DNA of 23,167 nt from Cochliopodium minus (taxonomy: Eukaryota; Discosea; Himatismenida; Cochliopodiidae): contig JAMYWO010000170.1 of NCBI GenBank assembly GCA_024220525.1, forward strand, positions 64,538 to 87,704, given 5' to 3'. Shown here piece by piece: positions 10,101 to 19,672 of this stretch. Position numbers and translations under genes: made by a program. The notes beneath the pieces are model-generated. The model was not told the DNA's origin, made no database searches, and saw only the letters and a list, made by a program, of their open reading frames with translations. The stretch's first letter is position 1, and every line of letters begins with the position of its first letter.

Positions 10101-10446
10101 TTAAATAAATATAAATATATTTTGTTATTCCAATTTATTGAATGTCATCATTTCATAGTTCTTTAAAATATGAGTGTTGGATTTAAAAATATTGAAATAT
10201 TCGATATTTATCCTTTAAATATAATAAAATGGTTCAAATTTTGGTGACTTACCCATTGCCTATTTTTCTTATGATCTCATATGGAGGCTTTTCGTTGGAT
10301 GATATATTTTCGACGTTGTTGAATTGAGGAGTTTTGGGATTCTGATTGAAAGGAAGTTTTTTTCCATAAGAACTCCTATTGTTGATTCTATCGACTGATG
10401 TTTTCAAATGTTTAAGATTATTCTTCGAAGATATCTCATTATCCAT
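4338..10446 (-). CDS. STE20-like protein kinase - DEP - cNMP-binding - GRAM - cNMP-binding protein
   Basis: Seventeen exons on the minus strand: 10446-10253, 9805-9595, 9456-9295, 9195-9047, 8983-8973, 8913-8660, 8513-8208, 7996-7687, 7421-7242, 6997-6872, 6639-6475, 6143-5987, 5529-5377, 5211-5079, 4985-4855, 4794-4620, 4541-4338 (1006 residues; all phases agree). Kinase, residues about 55-331: GNGAFGV loop (63-69), AAIK lysine K85, HRD D184 with K186 and N189, DFG D202, GTPYFLSPE (234-242), KSDVWALGITCIELAEGQPP, DLLNHSFI end; this is closest to STE20/MST kinases. A Ser-rich insert of about 20 residues sits between DFG and the GTP motif. DEP follows (about 432-518; IIGGECIDWL), then cNB-A (about 565-700; FSKGEYIV, RLLSGSVKI), GRAM (about 745-835; FGLPNDELVLNEF, KLKLPLSEI) and cNB-B (about 875-1000; GDIWGEVAFL). 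Neither cNB shows the usual phosphate-binding Arg. I recall the same C-terminal order from Dictyostelium GbpC. It is likely a cytosolic, membrane-recruited signalling kinase. The kinase-DEP link rests on the 8207-7997 intron. Confidence 0.8.
4542..4619 (-). repeat. Hexanucleotide (A5T)n intron
   Basis: The last intron of the kinase gene (GTAAAA donor, TTTAG acceptor in minus orientation) is built almost wholly of AAAAAT/ATTTTT hexamers. An intron in the CLU gene (14467-14559) is built of the same hexamer. Confidence 0.7.
5530..5986 (-). repeat. 457-nt simple-sequence intron with internal duplications
   Basis: Intron 12 of the kinase gene. On the plus strand it is T-rich, so it is A-rich in the sense direction, opposite to most introns of this gene. 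A GAAATTTTTTTTTTG... then TTTCAAATTTTT segment occurs near 5802 and again near 5879, and a TTTTTTAATGAAAATTTTT segment is repeated near 5581 and 5612. No coding signal seen. Confidence 0.55.
6144..6474 (-). repeat. A-rich (plus strand) simple-sequence intron
   Basis: Intron 11 of the kinase gene (331 nt). It includes a run of AAAAAAT heptamers around 6190-6240. Nothing else was recognised. Confidence 0.55.
6998..7241 (-). repeat. (AAAT)n intron within cNB-A
   Basis: Intron 9 of the kinase gene (244 nt) is dominated by TAAA/AAAT tetranucleotides, especially 7080-7230, with an AAAG acceptor. Exons on both sides join to FSKGEYIVKP, a canonical cNMP-domain turn. Confidence 0.6.
8973..8983 (-). 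other. 11-nt micro-exon encoding the activation-segment SPE motif
   Basis: Between two introns of about 60 nt (9046-8984 and 8972-8914) lies an exon of only 11 nt, flanked by TAG and GTAAAA. Including it gives TPYFLSPEVLENN across the junctions, exactly the GTPYxxxPEV pattern of STE20 kinases. Leaving it out shifts the frame, so the micro-exon is strongly supported by protein conservation. Confidence 0.8.
9806..10252 (-). other. Long first intron of the kinase gene with mixed composition
   Basis: 447 nt, GTAAGT donor (the most consensus-like donor in the gene) and TAATAG acceptor; it splits the glycine-rich loop codon. Unlike the other introns it is not a monotonous T or A tract but has ordinary mixed AT-rich sequence, resembling the intergenic regions. 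It might hold regulatory sequence, but no motif or ORF was recognised. Confidence 0.5.
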
Positions 10447-10930
10447 TTATCAACACTAATAGATTGATCAAACTCCTCTATTTTTTTATTATTTAATTAA
10501 ATAATTGAATATATTTCCCCTTCCACACCAACAACAGAAGGAATTAAATTTTGAGTTTCTTTATCGAAATGTTTTTGCCAAATGCCAATCCTTCAACAAA
10601 ATGAGGAAAAAAAGAAAATTTCAATTTCAAATTTAAGTATAAATTTAAAACAAAAGATCTCAATTAAAATTAAAGAAGGATAGCTTTCAAATCAACTATT
10701 TTTTTTTTTTGAAAAACTTTCTCATCTTCAAATAAATTAGATAGAATTCAAAAGACGATAATCATGTTTTCTTTCAAATTATTTCACTTTGTCTTTTTTT
10801 AAAAATTGTAAGAAATCATTGAAAATCTCAAAAAAAAATGCCAAAGTTAATAAAAAATTTGTTTCAGTTTCAAAATGCTTTCCAAAAAAAAAAAAAAATT
10901 GAAAAAAGAATACAAAAAGAAACTAAATAA
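10447..10930. promoter_or_regulatory. Divergent intergenic promoter region
   Basis: A 484-nt spacer between the divergently transcribed kinase gene (minus) and Arf/Arl gene (plus), so it should hold both promoters. It is AT-rich with A and T runs directly upstream of each ATG. No specific element could be assigned. Confidence 0.5.
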
Positions 10931-11708
10931 ATGGGATTTTTACTTTCATTATTTAAAAGACTTGAAGATAAAAGAGTAGTAATGGTAAAACTAGATTTTA
11001 ATAAAAATCAACGATAAAAAGATGGATTGAAAAAATTTTGTTTATTTGAAAGATAGGACTAGATAATGCAGGAAAAACGACAATCCTCTATAATCTAAAA
11101 TTGGGAGGAGTTATTGTAAATAATTGCTTTAATTTTTTTACAAAGAATACTTTTTAATTCTAATTTTAGAGTACAATTCCTACAGTAGGTATTACTATCA
11201 ACTTCAATATTGATAAGTTTTGTTAACTGTTATTTATTCAAAAAAGGATTCAATATAGAATCTATCCAATACAAAAAATTTGAATTGATAATATGGGATC
11301 TTGGAGGACAAAAGAAATCAAGAACGTAAATACATTTTTTTTTTATTTCCTCTCAATATTTTTGCTTTCATAATAATTAATCCAATTTCCTTAATATCAA
11401 GATTATGGAAACATTATCTTGTCAATGCAGATGCTATTATTTATGTTGTTGATTCTAGTGATGTGAATAGAATAGAAGAATCAAGAGAAGAATTGAATGA
11501 TGTATTAAAATCAGAATTTTTAAAGAAAGATTCCAAAGTTTTAATATATGCTAATAAACAAGACATCAAAGATTCTTTCAATCAAAAACAAATATACGAT
11601 AAATTAAAACTTCAATTTGTAAAACAAACTTTTCATGTTCAACCATGCTCAGCATTAAATGGAGATGGATTAAAGGAAGGATTAGAATGGCTTTCAAATA
11701 TCATTTAA
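10931..11708 (+). CDS. Arf/Arl family small GTPase
   Basis: Five exons: 10931-10984, 11053-11115, 11170-11188, 11247-11325, 11402-11708 (173 residues, close to the usual 175-185). Gly2 is available for myristoylation, followed by an amphipathic start (FLLSLFKRL), as in Arf proteins that dock on membranes. G1 is GLDNAGKTT, the switch I region has IPTVGFNIESIQYK, G3 is WDLGGQ with the catalytic Gln, G4 is NKQD and G5 is CSALNGDGL. Exon 3 is only 19 nt. Three of four acceptors are AAG. The sequence fits Arf1/Arl1-type trafficking GTPases best by eye, but the exact subfamily is unsettled (GGQKKSRTLWKHYL rather than GGQxxIRxLWxxYY). It shares a divergent promoter region with the kinase gene. Confidence 0.88.
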
Positions 11709-12181
11709 TTTTGTTTTTGTATAAAAGAAAAAAATATTTAACATTAAAACTGGTATATACTCTGCACATTTGTGAGAAAATTAGAAAATTTTTTTTTTTT
11801 AGTCGTCAGATTTTACAAGAATCATAAATTAATGATTAGTTAATTTAATATACCGTCGTAAACTTTCATCATTCTAAAAAAAATTTAATTAAGTGAAGAC
11901 ACTATAACCTTTTCTGAAAAGAGAAAAAGATCTCAAATAAAGAAACTTATTTTTCGATTTTTTTTTTTATTTTTTTTATTTTATATTTATATTTATTTTC
12001 ATTTTTAATATTTTTCTTTATTTTTCTTTTCTTTTTCTCTTTAATTTTTAACAAAAAAGTAATACAAATGGATAGGATGCATTCACATTCAAATAATTGA
12101 ATGAAAAGCAAAATAATTTTTTTCACATTTCAAAAATTTAAAAATAAATAAAAAAAAGATTAGAGGGAGTTAAATTAAAAG
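11709..12181. other. Intergenic spacer between Arf/Arl and CLU genes
   Basis: 473 nt of AT-rich sequence including a T-rich tract at about 11958-12050. It should contain the 3' end of the GTPase gene and the promoter of the CLU gene. No RNA gene or motif recognised. Confidence 0.5.
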
Positions 12182-15100
12182 ATGATATTGATACTCTCAA
12201 TTTTTCTTTCAATTCTATCTGTCATATCCATTGTTCTTGCGGTGTATTTAAAAAAATTAAATAAGAGAATTCTATTGAATGACACGAAAATAAATACATC
12301 AACACATTTACCCGTTCAATACAATCCATCTTTGGAAATAAAGATATTAAATGAAGAAAGAAGGAAAAAGATCATTTTGCAGCCAGAATCCAAGACATCA
12401 TTCTTTGAAGAGGAGGATATCCATGAATATGAAGACTATAAAAACTTATCATTTGATAATATGCAAATAAAAAAAGAGGATAATCTCAAAGGAAGTAGAA
12501 ATAATGGGTAAATTGAAATTTTAAAAAAAGAAATTTGAAGGATATTTAATATTAATTTTATTTTATCAAAGTTATAGTGTCATGAAAGACATCAAAAGAG
12601 AAAGGCCCAAAATGGAGGTCAAAAAAGAAAATTGGAAAGACTTCCAGTACTACGCGAGATACAAAGAAGATGTGGAAGATAATAATTACACCACGATAAA
12701 TGAAATGATGGAGGAAAGTGAGGAGTCAAATTACAAAAACTACAAAAACTACAAAACTGATAGTAGTGGATATTTAATATCACTAAACAATGTAATAATT
12801 TTCATAAGTATTTATTATCATTTTTTATTTCTTAAATGAAAAAAATTTCTTATTATTTTTTATTAAAATATAAAGTACATTTTATTTGAAGAATTTTTTT
12901 TAAAAAAAAAGACTTTTAAATTAATTCAAATTATTTTTCACATCAAAATTTTTTTACTTCTTAGAATTCTGAACCTACGAATGGAAATAAAAGTGACAAA
13001 AACACAATGAGAGAGTCCAAAGAGTCCATGGATCTTTCTATCGATGACTCAAACCGACATGGCGATTGGAACGAGAGGTTTCAGAGAACAATCAAGATGA
13101 TGAGGGAGTTCACAACAAATACTCCGTTAAGAAGGAGAATAAGAGTATGGAGAGACCTAATCAATTTGTCGCAAGATTTGTATATTCTATTTTTATTATT
13201 TTAAATTTATTTTCTTTTTATTTATTTTTAATTTATTTTATTTTCTTTTCTATTTGAATTTATTTGTTAAATTTTTATTTTTTTATTATATTATATTTTA
13301 TTTTTTTCAAAAAAAAAAAAAACAATATTTTAGTATTTATTCTTCTTGTACCTATGGAAAAATTATCATCAGTGAGATTTTCTTGCCTGACGAAGAAAAA
13401 ACAATCAAACCAAAAAATATCGTACTTTCTATTTTATTTTTTTTTCAAAAAGATAAAATTTTTAATATTTGTAAACAGGGCGGATATGCAGGAGGATCAA
13501 AATTTTTAGTTTCAAATATTTTATTTAAATTTGCAATGGACTCAAACAATCTTTATGGGTAATATAATTAATTAATTTAAATTTTTAATTTTAAAAACCT
13601 GTATTTTTTATTTTTATTTAATTAGATTTTTAATGTTTATTTATTTTTTGTTTTTTCTAACTTTTTAAAAATGTTTGTTTTTCATTTTTGTTTTGTTTTT
13701 TTTAAAAAAAATATGATTCAATTAATTCTTTTATTTCATTCGTGATTTTTTTATTTTCACTTAGATCTGATTTTGCAGCTGGAAAAGTAGCGGGACACGA
13801 GTTGAAGGGGCTCATAAGCTTATTTAATACAGGTGTAACTGACCTTTGTTTTCCTTTGATGGCACTTGTCGACTATCGTGGGTTCAGGTTGTTAGCTATC
13901 TCTTTATTACCAATAAGTAAAGAAACCATCGTATTTGGAAGGTAAATTTAAAATTATGATATAATTCAATAAAATCCATCAATAAAATAAAATTATTTGT
14001 AAAAACATTGATTCAATTTTTAAACGAAGAAAAAAAAATTTTCAAAAAATACGAAAAAATATAAATAAAAACAAACAAAAAATTGAATGCGAAGAAAAAA
14101 TTTTTATTGAAAACTAATAAATAAAAAACATCAACATTTTAACATTATTATAAAAATAAATAAAATTAAGAAAATCCTCAAAAAATTTTAAATGTCAACA
14201 AAAAATTAAAAAAAATAACAAAAAAAATAAATCTAAATAATCAAATTTTAGTAATGATTATGGGAAGACAATACATCAAACAAATAATCCCACTTTCCTT
14301 TCTTCAATGGAACTGGCTGCAAAGAAAATGAATATCAAACCCCACCAATGTGGTACACTTAACAGCAAGAACCCCTCAATGGTCTATGGACCTGTTGATC
14401 TTGAAGGACATCTTGCGTCTGATAAAAGATATTATTTGTTGGATTTTTCACGTGTGATGCCACCTGGTAAAAAATTTTATTTTTTATTTAATTATTTATT
14501 TTTATTTTTATTTTTATTTTTATTTTTATTTTTATTTTTATTTTTATTTTTATTTTTAGAAACGCCTAAACCTGGAATCCGAATGGCTCATTTATTCAGA
14601 CTACTAAGACCTGAATTTGTAAAAAGTTATTCAGAGCCACTGTGTTCAGGTAAATTTATTTTTGAATAATATTGATTTATTTCACATTAATATTTTTTAA
14701 AAAAAATTATTTTTATTTTTGTTTTTATTTTTGATAATTATTTTTATTTTTGATAATTATTTTTTTTTTTAACATTTTTTTTTTCATATTTTTTTATTTT
14801 TTTAAATTTAAATTACTTTTTTTTTACAGATGGATTTAGCGCATTTATCAAAAATCACAGTCCAAAGATACAAAACTCACAACTGAATGAAGCAACTAAA
14901 TTTCTCCTCAACAACACCGTGCCCCTTTTCGCAGCGGACTTGGTGCAAATGATGAAAGAGACCTCCAGAAAGGGGTTGACCTCTTTGTACGATTTTCGTT
15001 TGTCTGAAGCTGTTCATAGAAGAGGAATCAACATTCGTTACATTGGTGCTATAAGACAACACATCGTCAACATTGATGTCAAAACCTATCTTTTGATTGA

Positions 15101-17967
15101 GGTTGAAACATTATTTTGTTTTTTATTTTTATTTCTGATATTTTTTTTATTTTATTTTCTATTAATTTTTATTTTTATTTTATATTTAAATTATTTTAGA
15201 TTTATTATTCTTTTCTAAATATTTTTTATTTCAGATTTTTAATTTATTTTTTAATTTATTTTTTATTTTTTTTAATTTTTAATTTTTTAATTTTTAATTT
15301 TTTTAATTTTTTAATTTTTTAATTTTTTAATTTTTTAATTTAATTTTTAATTTTTAATTTAATTTTTAATTTTTAATTTTTTCAATTATTTTTTATTAAT
15401 TTTTTGTTTTTATTTTATGCAACTCACATTTAATTTTTCCTCTTTTTTACTCTTATTAATTTTTTAAAAAAGATGTTTGCAAGAGTAATCAAGAACTTGT
15501 TGAAACTCCAACTTAGAGAGAAAATGAAACAGCTGAAATTTCCTTTAGAAGAACCTTACAGGAGACTGGTGATAGAGTATCTCAACCTAGTGTTTGGAGA
15601 CAACGACGCCTCAGAGTTGCATTGGGATACTGTTCTCAAAGAAAATGTCAAAAATTTTTATCTCAATTCTCTATCTCCTAAGGGTATTTTTAATTTTTTT
15701 AATATTTTAATTTTATTTATTTTAATTTTTAATTTCATTTAATTTTAATATTTAATATTATAATTTTATTTAATTTTAGTTCCATTTTTATTGATTTATT
15801 TAATTCAATTTATTTAATTTATTAAATTATTTAATTCATTTTATTTATTTAATTCATTTTATTTATAATTTATTTAATTCATTTTATTTATAATTTATTA
15901 AATTATTTAATAAATTATTTTTAAGAAATTTTATTTTTAATTTATTTAATTTATTTTATTTATTGAATGAATTTAATTTATTAATAAATTATTTTTTAAT
16001 AAATTTTAATATAATTCATTTAATTTATTTTATTAATGAATGAATTTATTTAAATTTATTAAATGAATTTATTTAAATTTATTAAATTTAATAATTCATT
16101 TAAATTTAATAAATTTTATTTTTAATTTATAAATTTATTCAATTTATTTCTTTTGATTTTTTTAATAAATATTTTAAAAGAAATGAGCGAAGAGTTCCAC
16201 ATAAAATCCATTTTGACTTATTTTTCAGACCCAAATATGGACGGAAAGTATTTATTGTTCCACCGCATTCAAACCATGACAGGCCTAAAGTTTTCCCCAC
16301 AAGTCCTAAGAGAACTTAGAGAAAATCCAAACTGTTGGGTAACAATCCCAAACAAAAAAAAAATTTTTTTGATTATTTTATTTTAATTTTTTTTAATTTT
16401 TTAAATTTTAAAATGTTTTTTATTTATTTTTATTTATTAATTAATTTAAATATGTTTTGATAAATTCGTTAAAAAAAATAATTTATTTGTTATTTTTATT
16501 TATAGAATTACATTTTTAGTTTTAATTTTGATTTTTGATCTAACAATTTGAATTTCTTTGTTTTTAATTTAATTAGTTAATTATTTTATTTTAAATTTAA
16601 TTATTTTATTTTTAATTTAATTATTTTATTTTTTTTATTTATTTTAAATAAAGGTGCCAAGAGGAGAAAAACCATTCGATGAATCAGATTTGGAGGAAGT
16701 GGGGTTGAGGGTGAAACACATGAACATCATCAGTCATGCACAAGGATACATCTACAAAACCAAAGCTGATGAAAAATTCGGTACTGATCCCCTCGCTTCC
16801 ATGAGATTTTTAAAGATGGCAATAAGCAATTTTGAAGAAGCGTAAAATCAAAGTTTCAATTTAAATTTTTAAAAACAAGATTATTTGTTCATTTATATTA
16901 CTTTTTTTATTTTTATTATTTTTATTTTTAATTATTAACTTTGGATTTTTTTCTTTATTTTTATTTTTAATTATTTACTTTTCATTTTTTTATTTATTTT
17001 TAAAATTTTTTATTTTTATTTTTTGTTTCATTTTTTTTTTTATTTTTTTTTTTTTTTCATTTTTTATTTTTTATTATTTCATTTTTTATTTTTTATTATT
17101 TAATTATTAATTATTTTTAATTTATTTCCAAATTTTATTTTAAAATTGAGTTTTATTCATTTTATATTTTAATTTTTTTATATGGTTAGATTGGACACAG
17201 ACCCACACAACCACGAAACACTTTGCAACTTGGGAGAGACCTATGTGAGGCTCATAGAGTGTGAGTCGAGGCATTTATTGGACTTGAAGCTTGATCCTGA
17301 AACAAGACAAGTTCAAGTTGCCAAATCCTACTTTACAAGAGCTTTGAAATGTAAAAAAAAATAATAAAATAAAAAATAAAAAAATAAAAAAATAAAATAA
17401 AAAATAAAAATAAAAATAAAAAAAAAAATAAAAAAAAAAAAAAACTTTTAATTTTACAAAAAATTTTTTATAATTTATTAGCATCTCCTAACAACTCTAA
17501 TATCCTCTTTCAATATGGGAGATTCTTGGATAAGTGTGGGTTGCCTGAACAAGCAGAGGAGTTCTATCTAAAGTCTCTTGAAGCTGATCCCAACAACGAC
17601 TCTTGTCTTCATGAGTACGGAAATTTCTTGCAAGAAAGAGGTAAAAAAAAAAAAAATATTAAAAAAAAAAAAATAAAATTAATAAAATAAAATATTAAAA
17701 AATAAATAAATAATAAATAATATAAATAAAATATAAAAAATAAAATATTAAAATATTGATAAAAAAATAAAAAAATTTTTAAAAGGTTTATATGAGATGG
17801 CTGAAAAGTTTTACTTGAGATGTGGTAAAATCACTATGGTTGATGAAAAAGATTCCAAAAAAAGAAAGCTTGTCATTGACAAGGAAGTTGTCGGTAATAA
17901 TGCAGTGGAGAAAAATCAAAAAGAAAAAAAGAAGAAAACTATCTCTTGGAACAAAAATTTATTTTAA
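12182..17967 (+). CDS. CLU-domain / TPR protein with N-terminal membrane anchor
   Basis: Fifteen exons: 12182-12507, 12572-12791, 12965-13179, 13334-13421, 13479-13558, 13765-13941, 14252-14466, 14560-14649, 14830-15101, 15473-15683, 16181-16338, 16654-16841, 17190-17350, 17482-17640, 17786-17967 (913 residues, all phases consistent). Residues 1-23 are a hydrophobic segment followed by KKLNKR, which reads as a signal anchor. An acidic, Lys-rich low-complexity stretch follows, including YKNYKNYK. From about residue 240 comes the CLU core: YGKIIISEIFLPDEEKT, GGYAGGSKFLV, KVAGHELKGLISLF, ALVDYRGFRLLAISLLPI, NDYGKTIH, GPVDLEGHLASDKRYYLLDFSRVMPP, LFRLLRPEFV and PLCSDGFSAF. TPR repeats lie at about 725-865 (AISNFEEALDTDPHNHETLCNLGETY, then ILFQYGRFLDKCGLPEQAEEFYLKSLEADP, split here only by eye). 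The tail is basic (KKRK, EKKKKK). CLU proteins act in mitochondrial distribution and mRNA binding and are normally larger and soluble; this one appears anchored to a membrane. Confidence 0.82.
14467..14559 (+). repeat. (TATTTT)n hexanucleotide intron
   Basis: Intron 7 of the CLU gene (GTAAAA donor, TTTAG acceptor, phase 1). From about 14500 to 14557 it is a near-perfect TATTTT hexamer array, the same motif as the last intron of the kinase gene. Confidence 0.75.
15102..15472 (+). repeat. T-rich intron with TTTTTTAA simple repeat
   Basis: Intron 9 of the CLU gene, 371 nt. The donor is GTTGAA rather than the usual GTAAA and the acceptor is AAAAAAG; the choice is supported by the family-like join LLIEMFARVIKN. 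A TTTTTTAA-type simple repeat occupies about 15237-15380. Confidence 0.65.
15684..16180 (+). repeat. 497-nt intron with direct repeats and a 17-bp perfect hairpin
   Basis: Intron 10 of the CLU gene. A unit of about 29 nt containing AATTCATTTTATTTATAATT is repeated around 15850-15895, and a GAATTTATTTAAATTTATT unit is repeated at about 16042 and 16065. Arms at 16075-16091 and 16100-16116 are perfect 17-bp inverted repeats around an 8-nt loop, about 65 nt before the AAAAG acceptor. Confidence 0.7.
16339..16653 (+). other. T-rich intron (315 nt)
   Basis: Intron 11 of the CLU gene, GTAACA donor and AAAG acceptor, phase 0. A TTAATTATTTTA-type motif recurs at about 16570-16635. Nothing else seen. 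Confidence 0.55.
16842..17189 (+). other. T-rich intron (348 nt)
   Basis: Intron 12 of the CLU gene. GTAAAA donor and GTTAG acceptor join to EEALDTDPHN, inside a TPR helix pair. The body is TTTTTA/TTATT simple sequence without other content. Confidence 0.6.
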
Positions 17968-18040
17968 AATTATTTAAAATAAAAAAAAATGTCAAATAAA
18001 AAAATTGTTTGTAAAAATATTTTTTTTTAAATTTTTTTAT
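17968..18040. other. Short convergent 3' spacer
   Basis: 73 nt between the stop codons of the plus-strand CLU gene and the minus-strand CaaX gene. Transcript ends must be very short or overlap. AT-only low complexity; no terminator motif can be assigned. Confidence 0.55.
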
Positions 18041-19169
18041 TTATAAAATAACACAACTCATACAACATAATTTATTTTGGGGAATATCTTTTTCACTATC
18101 TCTGGGATTTGAAGACTCAACATCATCAAATAAATCACCTTTAGAATCAAAACTCATTGATTTAAATCTGTTTCTAAGATTATTGTTGATTCCATTATTT
18201 TTTTTAATATTGGAAGAAAAATCTCCGACAGACTTTCTTTTCTTTATCGGAACTATATTATTTTCTTCCTCCAAACCTTTTCCTGTCAAAAAATCTATTG
18301 AAAAGTCTCGACTTGGTGAGTTGTTTTGAAGTAGAAGCTCTTCTTCTTGATTCCTTTTTTTTTCATTACCAACATCTAAGTTTTCTTTATCAAATTTATT
18401 CACCTTTTTTTTTTTTGGTATTTTAAGTTTTTAGATAAGTTTTGTTTTTAAATGAAATCTTTTTATTTGATCGTTTTGTTTATATTTGAATTTATTAGTT
18501 AAACGGGAATTAAATTTTTTGATTGTAAATTTCCATAGAAAGAATTTTTGAAATAAATAAGATATTTGAGGATTTTTTGAATAGATATGTTTATGAATAA
18601 GGTAAAAAAATCATTATATTAATCAAAAAAAATTTTTGAGCACTAATTCTTTATTCAAGGAAAAAATATGTAATGATATATGGGTAGAATTCATATTTAA
18701 CTCTATTTCAAAAGAATTATTAAATATTTTATCTTTTTCACTTTAATTTATTTACCTCTATCATTTCAAATGAGGAATGATTGTTATTATTGTTAGATCT
18801 CGAATTCTCCCTCTCAGATCTCAATGTCCTCCTTCTCATGAAATTAGATTTCTCCAATCTCCTCTCTAACATATCGATATAATCGTTCTGAGGCAACATA
18901 TTGCCAAAGATGGGAGTGGAAGAGTTTTTCTTGATGGGCCTAGTGATAGATGGTACGAAATTAGATTGATTGGGATTGTTCTCGTTAGTCATTGGCTGTT
19001 TACGCTTGAAATGTTCGAATTCAGATGGATTGAGGAAGAATTGGATCTCAGGGATCATATTGGGTGGCACATTCTGATTGCTATCTTTCATATTTCCATT
19101 CATATTATGTTTTTCTTTGATATTCTCATTTTCCTCTTTATTTTCTTCTCCTATTGTTGTATTGTTCAT
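18041..19169 (-). CDS. Low-complexity protein ending in a CaaX prenylation box
   Basis: Two exons on the minus strand, 19169-18756 and 18403-18041, joined in phase 0 across a 352-nt intron (GTAAAT donor, AAAG acceptor) to give 258 residues. Without splicing, exon 1 would end three codons after the donor's GTA (VNKLK then stop) and exon 2 would have no nearby start, so the joined model is preferred. The product is rich in Asn, Glu, Lys and Ser with no recognised domain. The middle region IPEIQFFLNPSEFEHFKRK and the helix YIDMLERRLEKSNFMRRRTL look most ordered. The C-terminus is CCMSCVIL: CVIL is a good CaaX box (terminal Leu favours geranylgeranylation) and the upstream cysteines could be palmitoylated. 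It is probably a membrane-attached, largely disordered protein of unknown role. It diverges from the Ras-like gene, which also ends in a CaaX box. Confidence 0.6.
18404..18755 (-). other. Intron of the CaaX-protein gene
   Basis: 352 nt of mixed AT-rich sequence, not a monotonous tract. The 3' splice site follows a run of A residues in the sense direction, which makes this the least typical acceptor in the window and the weakest point of the gene model. Confidence 0.5.
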
Positions 19170-19672
19170 ATCTCTTTTTTATTTTCAAAAGAATATAAAT
19201 ATATAAATATTTGTTCAGTGTTTGTTTTTGTGATCGATTTGATTTATATATATAATGCTTGATAATTCCTCCTTTTTCTTATTTAATCTCCCTTTGTTTA
19301 TATTTTCTTTTTCAGATATACAATAAAAATCTTCAATATAAATTTTTTTTTATTTTTTTTTCATCTTGCTTTCACTCTTCAATCAAAAATTTGAATTATA
19401 TAATCAATTATAGAATGAATTTCAATCACAATATATATTTGAAGAAAAGAAATAGGGTAAAAATTAATTTTCTTTTTAAAATAACCCAAAATAATGAAGA
19501 GAATTGAAATAGATTTTGGATTGTTGAAGTGATTTCAGATTTAATTACACTGAGGGTGATTATAAGTTGAATAATTTTAACGGAATTGAGAAATAGGGAA
19601 AGAAAAATAAAAATTTTGTGAAACATCTAATTTCTTCAAAAGAAAAAAAAAAATCTGAATTAAATTTAAATA
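19170..19672. promoter_or_regulatory. Divergent intergenic promoter region
   Basis: 503 nt between the divergent CaaX-protein gene (minus) and Ras-like gene (plus), presumably holding both promoters. It is AT-rich with mixed composition and A-rich sequence just before the plus-strand ATG. No convincing element, ORF or RNA recognised. Confidence 0.5.

Noticed and set aside
11053-11060. TAG acceptor at 11054-11056 for Arf/Arl exon 2
   Set aside because: It gives the wrong phase; using the AAAG at 11049-11052 yields VVMIGLDNAGKTT in frame.
11189-11246. Direct read-through of the Arf/Arl gene giving TVGITINFNIDKFC then stop
   Set aside because: Splicing from the GTATTA donor to AAAAAAG restores the conserved TVGFNIESIQYK sequence; the look-alike is chance.
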